Positions 34,001 through 43,460 of a DNA stretch of 64,000 nt are shown one piece after another. How positions within the stretch are numbered: the stretch's first letter is position 1; each line of letters opens with the position of its first letter. This DNA is from Carposina sasakii (taxonomy: Eukaryota; Arthropoda; Insecta; Lepidoptera; Carposinidae). The DNA lies in NCBI GenBank assembly GCA_014607495.2, contig CP053152.1, positions 12,135,899 through 12,199,898 of the forward strand, given 5' to 3'. A model generated the notes under the pieces. The model was not told the origin of the DNA. It did no database searches and saw nothing but the letters and a program-made list of their open reading frames with translations. The position numbers were made by a program, and so were the translations under genes.

Positions 34001-35636
34001 CCGTGAATTTCGGAAGAGATACAATAATAATAATTCGCCATGTGTATCCCATACTATATTAATGCTCTCTTAAAAGGGTCTCTACATCTTGGCTACGGCC
34101 CGATGCACGCCTCTCAAAGGTCCGGGACTCTGTAGTGAATTTAGAAAGAGATACAATTAATAGAAATACAATAATAAAATTCTTTATTGCACATTTAAAC
34201 AGTGTACATGGGCGAACTTAATGCTATGTATACTTACTACTAATTTAATACTTATTTATGTTAAGTCTGTCTGTGTGTTTAAAATAAGTTTTACAAATCC
34301 AGGTATATTAGTTATTCTGCCATTTGACTCTACAATTTATATAAACCTATAGTTAATTTAACAGTTATGACTAAGTTTACTGAACTGCTATTTATTTGTA
34401 CCGTTTCAGGAGGATATATGTACATTCGATGTCAATGATACGCGAGCATATAAAATCCGTGGATTTACAGACGTTCCACATAATAACATAGATGCTTTAA
34501 AGGTAAAAGTATACTACATGACAGTTACTTTTCAACTACTATTGTAAAACTAATTGCTCACATAAATCTTTATAGAGCCGAAAAGGTAATTTATTCCTAT
34601 ATAAATGCAAGAAAATATTATCGTGTCCAGTATAAAATAATATAAATAATTCAAAAATACAAAATTATTTTTATATTTAACTCCGTTGGGCACAAGGTCT
34701 GCTCTAAGTCCTATAATAGGCAATTTAAGTATTACTCTTCTTTCACAGTTAGCTGTCATAGCCCATGGACCGTTGACAGTTTCCATTCGCGCGACCGACT
34801 ACTTTTCGCATTACTCATCTGGCATACTCTCAGATTTAACCTGGTAAGTTACTAAAAAACCTTTACTTCCCGCGTGGATAACAGAATGTGTCCTTCTTAC
34901 TATACAGGGTGTTTTTTCGTTGCCACCCTTAACGAAGGGTACGTACTCTATACATCAAATAAAGTAAGTTTATGCCAAAAAAATGCTGGGAAACGATGTA
35001 AATTTTTTTGTAAAAAAAAAAATAGTGATCGGGCGAAATTTATAGTGTCTAGTGTTTATGCTAGTTTTTTCGTAGACAGATATTAATAATTTCTTGTAAA
35101 AAAATCTTGCTACACTTTAGACCCTAATATTTTGAAAACCAGACACTTCCCAGGTATGCTTCCATGGAGAAAAATTATCGTGATGATGAGGAGATTCCGT
35201 AGTTCTCGGGAACGTTGACGACCAAAAATCACCCTGTACGATCTCTAGAAGTTCAGTAAAATAAAGCGTGCAGAGATAGCAAACAAACCAACTTACCATC
35301 GACATTTATAATATTAAGTAGTTGGGATTCTATTTCATTTTCCGTATTATAGACGATCCTAATTTCAAACTTTTTCAAGTTGACGCCATCGGATTAATGC
35401 CCAACTAGGTTTATGGATTTTTTGCCAGTCTGTATTAACCTCTAAACTATTTTTTCAGTAAGTCAGTAAGTCTGAACCATGAGGTGATGCTGGTTGGATA
35501 TGGCGAGACAAAAGGGGCGGGTTACTGGATAATCCGGAACTCATATGGAGCAGAGTGGGGCATGGCAGGCTACATACACGTGGCTATGAACCACAGCTGC
35601 GGGATTACAGAAGAACCCACTTATGTGGTTATATAA
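28023..35636 (+). CDS. 26/29 kDa-type papain-family cysteine protease, complete, 14 exons
   Basis: A secreted or lysosomal C1A cysteine protease like insect 26/29 kDa protease (hemocyte cathepsin; Drosophila 26-29-p). Exons: 28023-28083, 28393-28501, 28839-28917, 29494-29617, 30115-30229, 30659-30771, 31135-31198, 31757-31837, 32074-32303, 32831-32957, 33223-33328, 34410-34502, 34749-34843 and 35459-35636. All borders are GT-AG and the phases agree, giving 524 residues. MQLLKMLILCILLVLP is a signal peptide. Residues 21-210 follow the family's N-terminal region. An I29 propeptide spans about 214-275 (AINKFSDRTQEEM). The mature domain starts near LPKNYDLR, about residue 308. Gln327, Cys333 (DQGNCGSCYAF), His473 (LNHEVMLVGYG) and Asn493 (IIRNSYG) form the catalytic set, and GCNGG is present. 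Oddly, the two tryptophans normally next to Cys and Asn are tyrosines. Two further in-frame ATGs (27996, 28038) are possible starts. Confidence 0.92.
29074..29328. mobile_element. MITE with ~80-bp inverted repeats, in a protease intron
   Basis: The left arm (CCCGGTCATCTTCACC, TTGTCGTCCCCATTGGGGAC) and the right arm (GTCCTCAGTGGGGACGACAG, ACTACCGGGA) pair over about 80 bp. TTA lies at both edges, which would fit a PIF/Harbinger 3-bp target duplication. It sits between exons 28839-28917 and 29494-29617. Confidence 0.65.
29745..29985 (+). repeat. dispersed repeat with CTTAGTAGACTCTTACGACA, copy 4
   Basis: Block order: CATACGTCCGTGCTCCC, GATCCTGCAGCCACGTTTAA, GACAAGTTGCTAGTTTATCG, CCTTAGTAGACTCTTACGAC, ATTCTAGTGAAGCCCCGCA. 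This is the longest copy seen and defines the family. It lies in the intron before exon 30115-30229. Confidence 0.6.
30248..30600 (-). mobile_element. Helitron-like repeat, long copy, in a protease intron
   Basis: It starts at CTAGTGGACGCCCGCGACTC, the complement of a Helitron 3' hairpin and CTAG. It continues with ATTATCCGGGATAAAAACAT, CCTGAAAACTGCATCGAAAT and a run of ACAGACAAACAGACAA. The copy at 61756-62090 is parallel for about 340 bp. It lies between exons 30115-30229 and 30659-30771. Confidence 0.65.
31244..31620. mobile_element. MITE family 1, copy C, in a protease intron
   Basis: It has CAGGGTGTTTATTGG on the left and CCAAAAATCACCCTG on the right. TA follows the right end, but the left flank is TT, preceded by a (TTTTCATTTC)n-like run that may have eroded the target site. 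It lies between exons 31135-31198 and 31757-31837. Confidence 0.75.
32637..32705 (-). repeat. tRNA-like SINE head fragment
   Basis: On the minus strand, GGCGCATGGTTCAGCTGTG and GGCTCGATCCTAGTCACCA resemble A and B boxes. The latter part matches the SINE at 60941 (TTCGATCCTAGTCACGG). The body is missing. Confidence 0.45.
32990..33189 (+). repeat. dispersed repeat with CTTAGTCGACTTTTACGACA, copy 5
   Basis: It has AATCCTGCAGTCAGGTTTAG, CATGGCGAGGAG and CCTTAGTCGACTTTTACGAC in the same order as 29745-29985. It ends in the perfect hairpin described at 33141-33189. Confidence 0.6.
33141..33189. repeat. perfect 19-bp hairpin in a protease intron
   Basis: CGACTTTTACGACATGCAG at 33141-33159 and its exact reverse complement at 33171-33189 are separated by 11 bases. 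It lies 34 bases before the acceptor of exon 33223-33328. Confidence 0.85.
33355..34190 (+). mobile_element. LINE 3'-untranslated fragment in a protease intron
   Basis: GC-richer than its surroundings and without an open frame. It contains CGGTGATGGTATCCGC, CTCTTAAAAGGGCCTCTACA and CTTGGCTACGGCCCGATGCA. The reverse complement of the same text lies at 37700-38345, so it is a dispersed element. The right end is an AATAATAAAATT-like A-rich tail. The clade is not certain. It is inserted between exons 33223-33328 and 34410-34502. Confidence 0.65.
33899..34160 (+). repeat. two-unit tandem duplication inside the LINE fragment
   Basis: Units of about 130 bp at about 33899-34030 and 34036-34160 share TATTAATGCTCTCTTAAAAG and ACGGCCCGATGCACGCCTCT. 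They differ by a few substitutions and a short deletion. Confidence 0.7.
34905..35236. mobile_element. MITE family 1, copy D, internally deleted, in a protease intron
   Basis: It has CAGGGTGTTTTTTCG on the left, CCAAAAATCACCCTG on the right, and TA on both sides. Compared with copies A-C it lacks about 50 bp near TTGCTACA|CTTTAGACCC. It lies in the last intron of the protease gene. Confidence 0.78.
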
Positions 35637-36096
35637 ACACGATTTTATTGGTTTTTATAATTTTGGTAGATTTTCATCAACTATGGGATTTTTATGGAAT
35701 TTGATCTTTGTTAATATAGAAGTATTTAGTATCAGCACGTGGTTTAATGATTTAGAAAGTTTATGTTAATATTAGATAGGTACATAATGAATATGTATAT
35801 GTATTAAAATTAATTTCAAAATTCTATTTGTTTTTGTTCCAATTGTCTTATGCTCACTGCTCTATATCAATAATATTTTCTTATTATGAAAGAACTTTCC
35901 ATTCCTTTCCATTGCAAAATCGTAAAATCACGCTTATGACATTTTCATTCTATTTGTTAGAAAAAAACATGGAAAAAAACTTTTTCTTTATAGCCGCAGA
36001 AACCACGAAAAAGAAAAAACTTTTTATAATTTTTTCATATACTCGTACCTACCAAATTTTGCTGCAGTAAATTGATATAAAATTAATCATTTCCAG

Positions 36097-36191
36097 TCGA
36101 ACAGCATCGAATAGAACGTTTAGAGCATCCCTTCATCAAGAATGTGCCAACAAAGGAAGATGTCGATTCCATTAGTTCTATGACGGGTTGA
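36097..36191 (+). CDS. possible orphan terminal coding exon
   Basis: After ATCATTTCCAG, an acceptor-like site, the frame starting at 36099 reads EQHRIERLEHPFIKNV and ends SISSMTG at a TGA (36189-36191). Composition is more codon-like than its surroundings. HPFIK resembles the end of some protein-kinase domains, but the match is too short to name a family. If real, it is the last exon of a gene whose earlier exons I could not find, possibly with the protease gene lying in its intron. A false exon is about as likely. Confidence 0.25.
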
Positions 36192-39100
36192 GCTTAGTCA
36201 TTGAAAGAAAATCGATTAACGAAAAACATGGTGGACATCTTATGGAGTACTTATTTTATTTAGGTATTCGTATGTTCGACTTTTTTAGATAGATAAACCT
36301 TTTGAGATAAGCGAAGAGAGCTATATCTAGATAACGTTTGTACTAAGTATATGAATATATGTGTCGGTAAAGACGTATAATATGGCTCACGGCTGTAGGT
36401 ATTCCTGAAATGCTATTCCAGAATCACAGGTTCAAGACAAAATTAAACTGGTCATTCCAAAGTATGTGAAGTATTTTACTATGAAGCAAACCTTTTATGG
36501 TTATCTATATGTATATTGCTAACATTGAGATCATCGTGAAGGCGTACTATGTAATTTAGTAATTTATATGACAATTACAAAGTACCGTACCGTGTGATCA
36601 TCTATGATTGCGGAAACCCATCAGTTAGTAATGGGTACCCACTTTTTGATGTTGATTGACACTTGTTCATTATAATTTTTATTTCATGTCTATGTAGTAG
36701 GTAGGTATAATCCATTATGAACAATACCGTTTTTTAGCATAAGTAGGTTGGAGGTAGGGTCATGCAACTATGAGAGGAGAGCTCAAATAAGAGCTCATTA
36801 TTTTTACATATCTGTACACGTGTTTTAAAATATTTATTTGTGCAAGCTAGATATGATATGTAATGTAGATGTACAAATTTTTTATTTCGTTTATAAGTAT
36901 ATTAAACAACTCCGAAAGGATATAAACTATTTTCAACAACTGAATCCGTTTCGTATTAGTTTTGTTTGAGTTTGATTTAGAATAGAAATCTAACTAAAGG
37001 GTTTCTAAAGTCCAATCCAAAGCCGCCCATTATTTCTGGATCGTCTATTTATAAAGGATATCATGACTAATGAACTTTACCTATTAAATAATTTCGCAAT
37101 CTCATTATTTAAATAGTTTGAAATTATTGTAAGCAAGGTATCGTGGCCCTAAGGCATTTAATGAACGTGATGTAGACACGTTGTAACTTTACTCTTTGGT
37201 GTAAAGTGACATTTAGTATGGAAGAGTCTGCGAAACTCTGGGTTTAAGATCGGGATAGATTTTTATTAATAACACCTATAACTTGTAGACAATATTTTAT
37301 TACATTTACCTTTTACCAAAAATACTATAATAAGCAAGAGATAATAGGTATGTCAAATTCTTGTCAAATTATACAGTAGGTACCTACGCACCGAGCATTC
37401 AATGCACAATTGTCTTCGAGAAAGAAGCCAGTATTTTATCAAAAGCTACGATACCTCAGCTAACAGTAACTGGACATTAAGGCAGCCGGTATCGCCGTCG
37501 GCGGCGCACGCGCATATTCGTTCGTTGTTTATTTGCGCTCTGACACTGGGCGGGGTAGCTCACGGACCTGTAATGCCTTCAGCTGCTGTTTATTTGCAGA
37601 ACCGCCAATTGCCTAGAAAATCTAAAAAGCTGTACCTACCTATAGAGACTTATCTAAACTACACACTGAGAAATTTGTGACGGCAGATATATATGTTAAT
37701 TAGTAGAGAATGCTACATAGCATTAAGTTCGCCCATATACAAACTATTTTAATGTGCAATAAATAATTTTATTATTATTTGTATCTCTTTTGAAATTCTC
37801 CTTTGAGAGGTGTGCATCGGGCTGTAGCCAAGATGTAGAGGCCCTTTTAAGAGAACTTTAATATGGTGTGGGATACATATGGCGGATATCATCACCGAGC
37901 GCACAATATGATACACTCGGCGATGGTCCCCGCCATGTGCAAGACTATTGGAGTTCAGAGCTCTGTCATGCGATGAGAAACAAGGTCATGGGCTATGGAG
38001 TTTGGGTGGGGTTGGAAAATCGGGCTATTGAAGGAGACTAACGGATACCTGCCATTACGACTCGCCAACTCATTTCATGGGCTCCCTGAAACGGCCGCAC
38101 GCACGGAGCAACAAAGGGGGCAACAATGGGTGAGCGGTTAGGGTGGAGGGGTGCCCCGGGACTTTAAACCGAAGCCAACTCGCCACTTACGGACAGGCAC
38201 GTCCACCCTCGAGCTGCCATAGCTCTTGCGATTCCACTCTGCCCGGCTGGCGAAAGCAAGGCAGAGGTGGGGGAACTGTTCCTCGTCAGACTTCACTCCG
38301 GCGCCGGAGATGAGGAACAGGGTCTTCCCCCGGGAGCACTTCAATCCGTGGGAACGCTACCTCCCAATAGCTCGCTTATTATGTATGGGCATGAAGGGAT
38401 AATGAAAGTGGTTTAACAAAGTTTGTTTTATGTTTTCCAAAAATATTAAGATGGGATGAGCCGCCCTCTAAGAAGTGTTAAAATGGTTAAGGATATTTTT
38501 AGTTTCGAATTTTTGTTTACATAAAAATTATATGGAATTTTGTTAATTGTTTAGCAATTTTGTTCATGACACGAGAATTTTATATAACTTACTGAAAATA
38601 GAAGACAAAACTTTTTCCACTCAATCAGAAAATAGGTCGATATTCATATACACGAAGGTACCTCCACACCGAAGTACAGCTTATTAAAATGCCTCCAGCT
38701 GCTTTGCAGCTATACTCAAGATAAATCATTAAGGGCATAAATTGTGCTTTACTACCTACACCTACCTATAATTATTTTATGACTCGCTGGGCATTTTGTT
38801 TCTCGGCTTTGTATGTAAGTTAAAACAGGTTATGAGTGATAGTCAGGCAAATATTGAAATGATCTGAAGTCACTGGCTGTCACTTGCACCATGGCCACTT
38901 ATATTTGAAGGAAGGTTAGAAGGTAGTTTCTTAGATTTTTATTCTGAAAACCTGATATTTTTTTTAAACAAAGCTGTAGCAAAAATAGCCCAGAATTCTT
39001 TTGTGAAAAGGACGGTTGGACCAAGTATCTTTACTTGGAGCTGGCACTACCGTACCCCCTGATAAATTAGCAGCTTATCCATTTTGTCCCCTTGCCATTG

Positions 39101-40369
39101 TTTATTGTATTGTATCTCGCGACTCTATTGAACTGTACACAATACTATGAATGTTCCCTAAAAAGGATGCTATAAATTAAAGGTAGTAATTTCTTATGTG
39201 GGTGCCTGTATAGAATTGTGTACATACCTAATCCATTTCGCCCTTTTATTGTGGAATAGCAGAAAACTAACCCGCCTCCTGATTACCTTATTTGCAATAG
39301 CAAAGCCGAAGCAAAGCGATTGCGAAAATTGTACAATATGAAATGTCAAAGTTCCTTTGAAATTCGTTTTACGTAATACGAATTTGACAAGCAATCAGCG
39401 ATTTTTGTAAAATTTTCGCTATCGCTTTGCTTTTGCTATTAGTTAGGTAATAAGGGGGCCTATCTTTGGATAATCTAGTCCTAAGAGTAAAAGGGCAAAG
39501 AGTTATGAAATTATTGGGTAACAATTCAGTAACTAAATTATCAATGTGATAGATATAACGTCCAAAATGATAGATATGGTCACGTTAATCTCACTTTAAT
39601 AAATTAAGTCTGATGTCCAATTATATCGGATCCAGATTTCGGGAGTCATTAGAGATATATCGATCGATTCTCGCGTGGGTGGTGGAGGTATCGATTCTTG
39701 TTTAATAGAACTACTCTATCTAATCGCTAATGGTCGGAAGATTGATGGGAACAAGGAGTCAATGATATTACAAAGTAATATGTTTTGTTTTTATTTCCAG
39801 CCTCCCTTGTTGGAGATTTTTTCTAAATATTTAAGTATATAATGAGATCACGTTTTAGACCTGTCTATACCTAAATTACTGGTCATTAGATTAGATTAGA
39901 GCACCACCCCGTCGTTTCTTGAATCGATAGAAATGCATCATCGTAATATTTCCTTCTATTGGAGGAAATACTATTCCTATCGGAAACCTACATTTTGCGT
40001 ATTCGTCACGTGAACCTACCATCGCTTTTTACGCAAAAAAACAACAATCTAAGCACCGCTAATAAATCCTGGAAGAATAATGTTTCTATTCGAAGCCTTC
40101 ATTTGGTGTATTCGTTACGTGTGCCTAAACCACATTTTGCCCAAAAATAACAACTGGGGACCGGCAAGAAATCTAAATCTAGGAACTGTTTCCGCTTTCT
40201 TGTACGAACCCTTGAGAAATACTGTGCTTATCGTATACGAAATCTATAGGAATTCTTAAATGAACAATTTTCTCTATTAAGCCGCGCTGACTGCACAGAT
40301 TACGTATCGCCGTTCACCTAAGATAATGGCAGCAGCCTTGTCCAACGGTAATGACATAGTAGAAGAAGA
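36192..40369. other. intergenic, no gene seen
   Basis: AT-rich and without convincing exons. A CG-rich patch CGCCGTCGGCGGCGCACGCGC at about 37492 has no frame support. The LINE fragment at 37700-38345 is listed separately. Confidence 0.5.
37700..38345 (-). mobile_element. LINE 3'-untranslated fragment, inverted relative to 33355-34190
   Basis: The minus strand repeats the blocks of 33355-34190: TGCACACCTCTCAAAGG-like text, GAGGCCCTTTTAAGAGAAC and CATCACCGAGCGCACAATAT on the plus strand. The A-rich tail lies at its left end (about 37755-37780, AATAATTTTATTATT). It has no intact frame. Confidence 0.65.
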
Positions 40370-40578
40370 CAAGTAGTTTAGATACCGATATGCGTGGTGC
40401 CGGCAGAGTAGAGTTTGTACCACCCCTGCCTACCCGTGGGTATCATACGAGGCGATTAAGGGTTTCCGGGAGGTGGGCAGCAGGTGACTATGGGCAAAAC
40501 CACTCTATGACAGTAGCCTTGTGGCGTGTCCTGGGGGAGGCCTACGTCTAGCAGTGGACTGCAATAGGCTGAAGAAAA
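40370..40578 (+). mobile_element. LINE 3'-untranslated tail fragment
   Basis: CTACCCGTGGGTATCATACG, GACAGTAGCCTTGTGGCGTG and CAGTGGACTGCAATAGGCTG are the tail of an RTE-like LINE. The end of this text is the target that the MITE at 569-833 entered in another copy. Confidence 0.65.
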
Positions 40579-41468
40579 AAGTTATGTACTTATCTGCTTT
40601 GTTCACTACTTACTTGGGTGTATGAAAAACGTTAAATTAAGTATTAGTAAAATTCGATGATGGTGATATTTTTAACAAGTCATGTTAACTTAGTAAAATG
40701 TTATATTTCAATTGAAATTAAATTTGAAATCGAATATCAAAGTTTATTATGTGTATGTGCAGGCAGGGTCACCACAAAATGTTTTTTTAGTTTGGTGACC
40801 AAAAAATTGTTAGTGTAAAGTGACTCACTTTAAGTGAGTGTACTGTTGTTTGTATACTAAGTAATAGGTAGGTACACGAAAAACGACACACTGTTTTCGA
40901 GAAAGATAAAATACTTACTAACTGCGTAGATCCGCAAAATCATGCGGTTACAGCCTGAGTTATATTTTACAAAGTTGGGTACCGCTAATAAACTACTTGC
41001 TGCATTGCACGGTGATAATTATTTCTATTGCAAATTGCGAACACACCCAGCTATGTGTTATCTATGGATAGTCTGTAATAAGCCTTTAATAATGTTGCGG
41101 TAATAATATCAAAGAGAACGTCATTATACGCTTGTAATTTACCTGCCTCCTATCTACTTTTAACTGGTAGTGGGCACAAGTATAATGGGTATCAGTAATT
41201 GAAAGCTAAACACGGTGTATTACCTTTAAGGTCAATTAATTAAATTCTTAATATAATAGGAAGGTGTGATTTTTTTTTATTCTCCAGTAGTTGTTCAGAT
41301 TACCGCGGTCAACGAAACAAAACAAATATATAAACTCTTCAGATTTATCAATCAATAAACAATGAATTTATTTCCAACAATAATTTTGATATGTGTTATA
41401 GTATAGCTAACTTAGAACTACTTAGATCTATGGTGTACCTGTGGGAGGTCGGTTGACCATCCAAATTT

Positions 41469-42450
41469 TTACAGGATGGTCAGCCGATCTACCTTATCAG
41501 GTAGCGTGCCCAAAATGCTGGCTGCGTTGCCGCGCTGAATGGCTATGCTTATTCTTTGGCCTAAGTAGCAGCCAGCATTTTGGTCACGTGTGGACTTTAC
41601 GAGCCGCCCGGCCAGGTCCCTGTATGTTTTGAGCGCCGCCGGTCCCCAAGGGCCCAGGGTGTCCACGCCGAACGGCGCAAATAAGTAGTCTCTTTCGAGG
41701 CTGGAATATTTGCGCCGTTTGAGGGATTCCGCAGCTTCAGCAGCGCCGCCTACTTTTTGCGACGTTTCAGGGAGATGGGACGGTGCCAGTGTGTCCACGC
41801 ATGTAGCGTCCCACACTAAGGGCCGTCCCATCTTCCATGGAATTAGTGTCATGCCGTCGGGCCTTTTTCCGTCATCGCGCGTTAAGCCATTTGGCTCTAG
41901 CACGGCGGCGATGTTCGCGGTTCCTAAAGCCCGCCGGCGGATGACATCATTGATAGCGCTATGGCGCGCTATGCGGCCCGCGCTTCTGCTGCAGGATAGT
42001 CCATAGTGGCCGAGGCGCTCTACCGATTCACCACAGGCGCATCGGTGAGGCACTATACATGGGGCACCGATGCGCAATGAAACGGCCAAGCGGAAAGTGT
42101 TATTGTCAAGTAACGTTCCAAGATTACTTGACGGAGGGGCCTGCAGCCAAAGACCTGATTCCCAGCGGGATACAGCAAGAAGACGCGCCCTCTCAGTGGG
42201 GTTGCTGGACGTTTCTAAGAGTCTATTCCGTGCCAACTTACTGAGAGGGTCGTCCCACTGTTTCTGCGAGGACAGGTCCTTGGGCAGGCTGCTATTTGGG
42301 CAGGCTAAATTCCATGCATTCATGGCATCTGTTATGTAGGCGGTGTCGGAATGGTTATTGCTGGGTGCCAGAATAGTTTTTATCAATTTTTCTGTGCCCA
42401 TAACCGAGGACAGGAATGCCGGCAGCGATACACTAGAAATTTTGCAGATT
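41469..42450 (-). pseudogene. C-terminal part of a LINE-type protein with a zinc knuckle
   Basis: An open minus-strand frame of at least 310 residues (ATG at 42401; open upstream to about 42445 through SLPAFLSSVMGTEKL). CACGESVERLGHYGLSC is a C-x-C-x8-H-x4-C knuckle. It is followed by RHSAINDVIRRRAL, KRPDGMTLIPW, WDATCVDTLAPSHLP and QRISIAIQRGNAAS. Proteins with these blocks are very common in metazoan genomes and I believe they are retroelement C-termini. The knuckle and the RPDG...WDAT arrangement recall the restriction-like endonuclease of R2-type elements; that is inference. The reverse-transcriptase part is missing (stops upstream), so the element is 5'-truncated, but this piece has no internal stop. 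Its GC content is higher than its surroundings. Confidence 0.75.
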
Positions 42451-42524
42451 TATTAATTCGCATAAATAGATAAGAGTCCTAGTAAAATAAATAAAAATAT
42501 ATTAATGGTTATTCTAGTTTCGCT

Positions 42525-42590
42525 AAGGTTGTTGGGGGAGGCCTATGTCCAACAGTGGACTTCTCAGGGCTGTAAATGATGATGATGATG
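42525..42590 (+). mobile_element. RTE-like LINE 3' end with (ATG)n tail
   Basis: GTTGTTGGGGGAGGCCTATG, CAACAGTGGACTTCTCAGGG and a TGATGATGATGATGAT tail. The same text is found reversed at the edge of 58045-58485. Confidence 0.75.
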
Positions 42591-43285
42591 ATAAAATAAA
42601 TCATTTTATATGATTTCTAGGAAAAAGACCAAAAATTTCCTAGAAACTAAAGCTTTTGTTTCCTAGTAGTGCGGTGCCGTCATGTACCGCGGAGAAACTT
42701 TTTACACCGTAAAGAGGGTGTGCTTTTGCCTTTTTATGACCGCTATAATATACCTGCACCACTATCTGAAACCATAGATTTAGGTATTATAATTTCCAAC
42801 TAACTATATCAAACTATTCTGGAATCCCTCTAAAGCGTTTACATAGAGGTTACTGCAAAATGGTGTAAGTCAAAATTTGCAATTTATCCGTCCGTAAGCC
42901 GGTCCGGTGTCGGCTCGGCCGGGCTAGATAATGTCCGCTCCAGCCGAAATAACTCCCATAAATTGAGTTTCCAACTATCGCCAACTGCGATGTCGGCTAT
43001 ACCGTTTTATAACTTCCCGTGTCGCTATAGACTAGGCGTTTCTATGATCTTGTCGTTTTGGGAGGTTGTTTTCTTTATTGGGTCGAATAGAGACATATTT
43101 GGAGATTAAATGATGTTGTTATTTAATAAGATTAGAATTCTAATGTAATTAATATGTACCTACATAATATATATGAAAAAAGGTAAAAGGCTTAGCTATT
43201 ACGGGTAATCTAAGCATTTTGTTTGTAGAGTACGTCGTAAGAATTAAAAATATATTTCGTCCTTTTTCCGTGGCTGCATACCTAC

Positions 43286-43460
43286 ATGGTGTAACAAAAA
43301 GGGATCCACTAGAGAACCTGTACAGCTTTAGAGACTTAAAAATATATGTGTTTTGCCAGGTAGTTTGGACATAGGTAATAATTATTACGGAACTACTCAG
43401 AAATGTAAAAAAAAAAATTGATTTTGAGACAGATTCTCCATACTGAAATTCATAATGCTT
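43286..43460. mobile_element. MITE family 2, left-half fragment
   Basis: GGTGTAACAAAAAGGG at the left, then sequence parallel to the inner part of 22186-22450 (CAGGTAGTTTGGACA; GAGACAGATTCTCCATACTG). The terminal right repeat is missing. Confidence 0.4.

Noticed and set aside
36121..36145. Naming the orphan exon as a protein-kinase end because of HPFIK
   Set aside because: Five residues are far too few to assign a family; left unnamed.
41710..42339. Plus-strand frames opposite the LINE C-terminal frame
   Set aside because: They are shadows of the 310-codon minus-strand frame with no motifs of their own.
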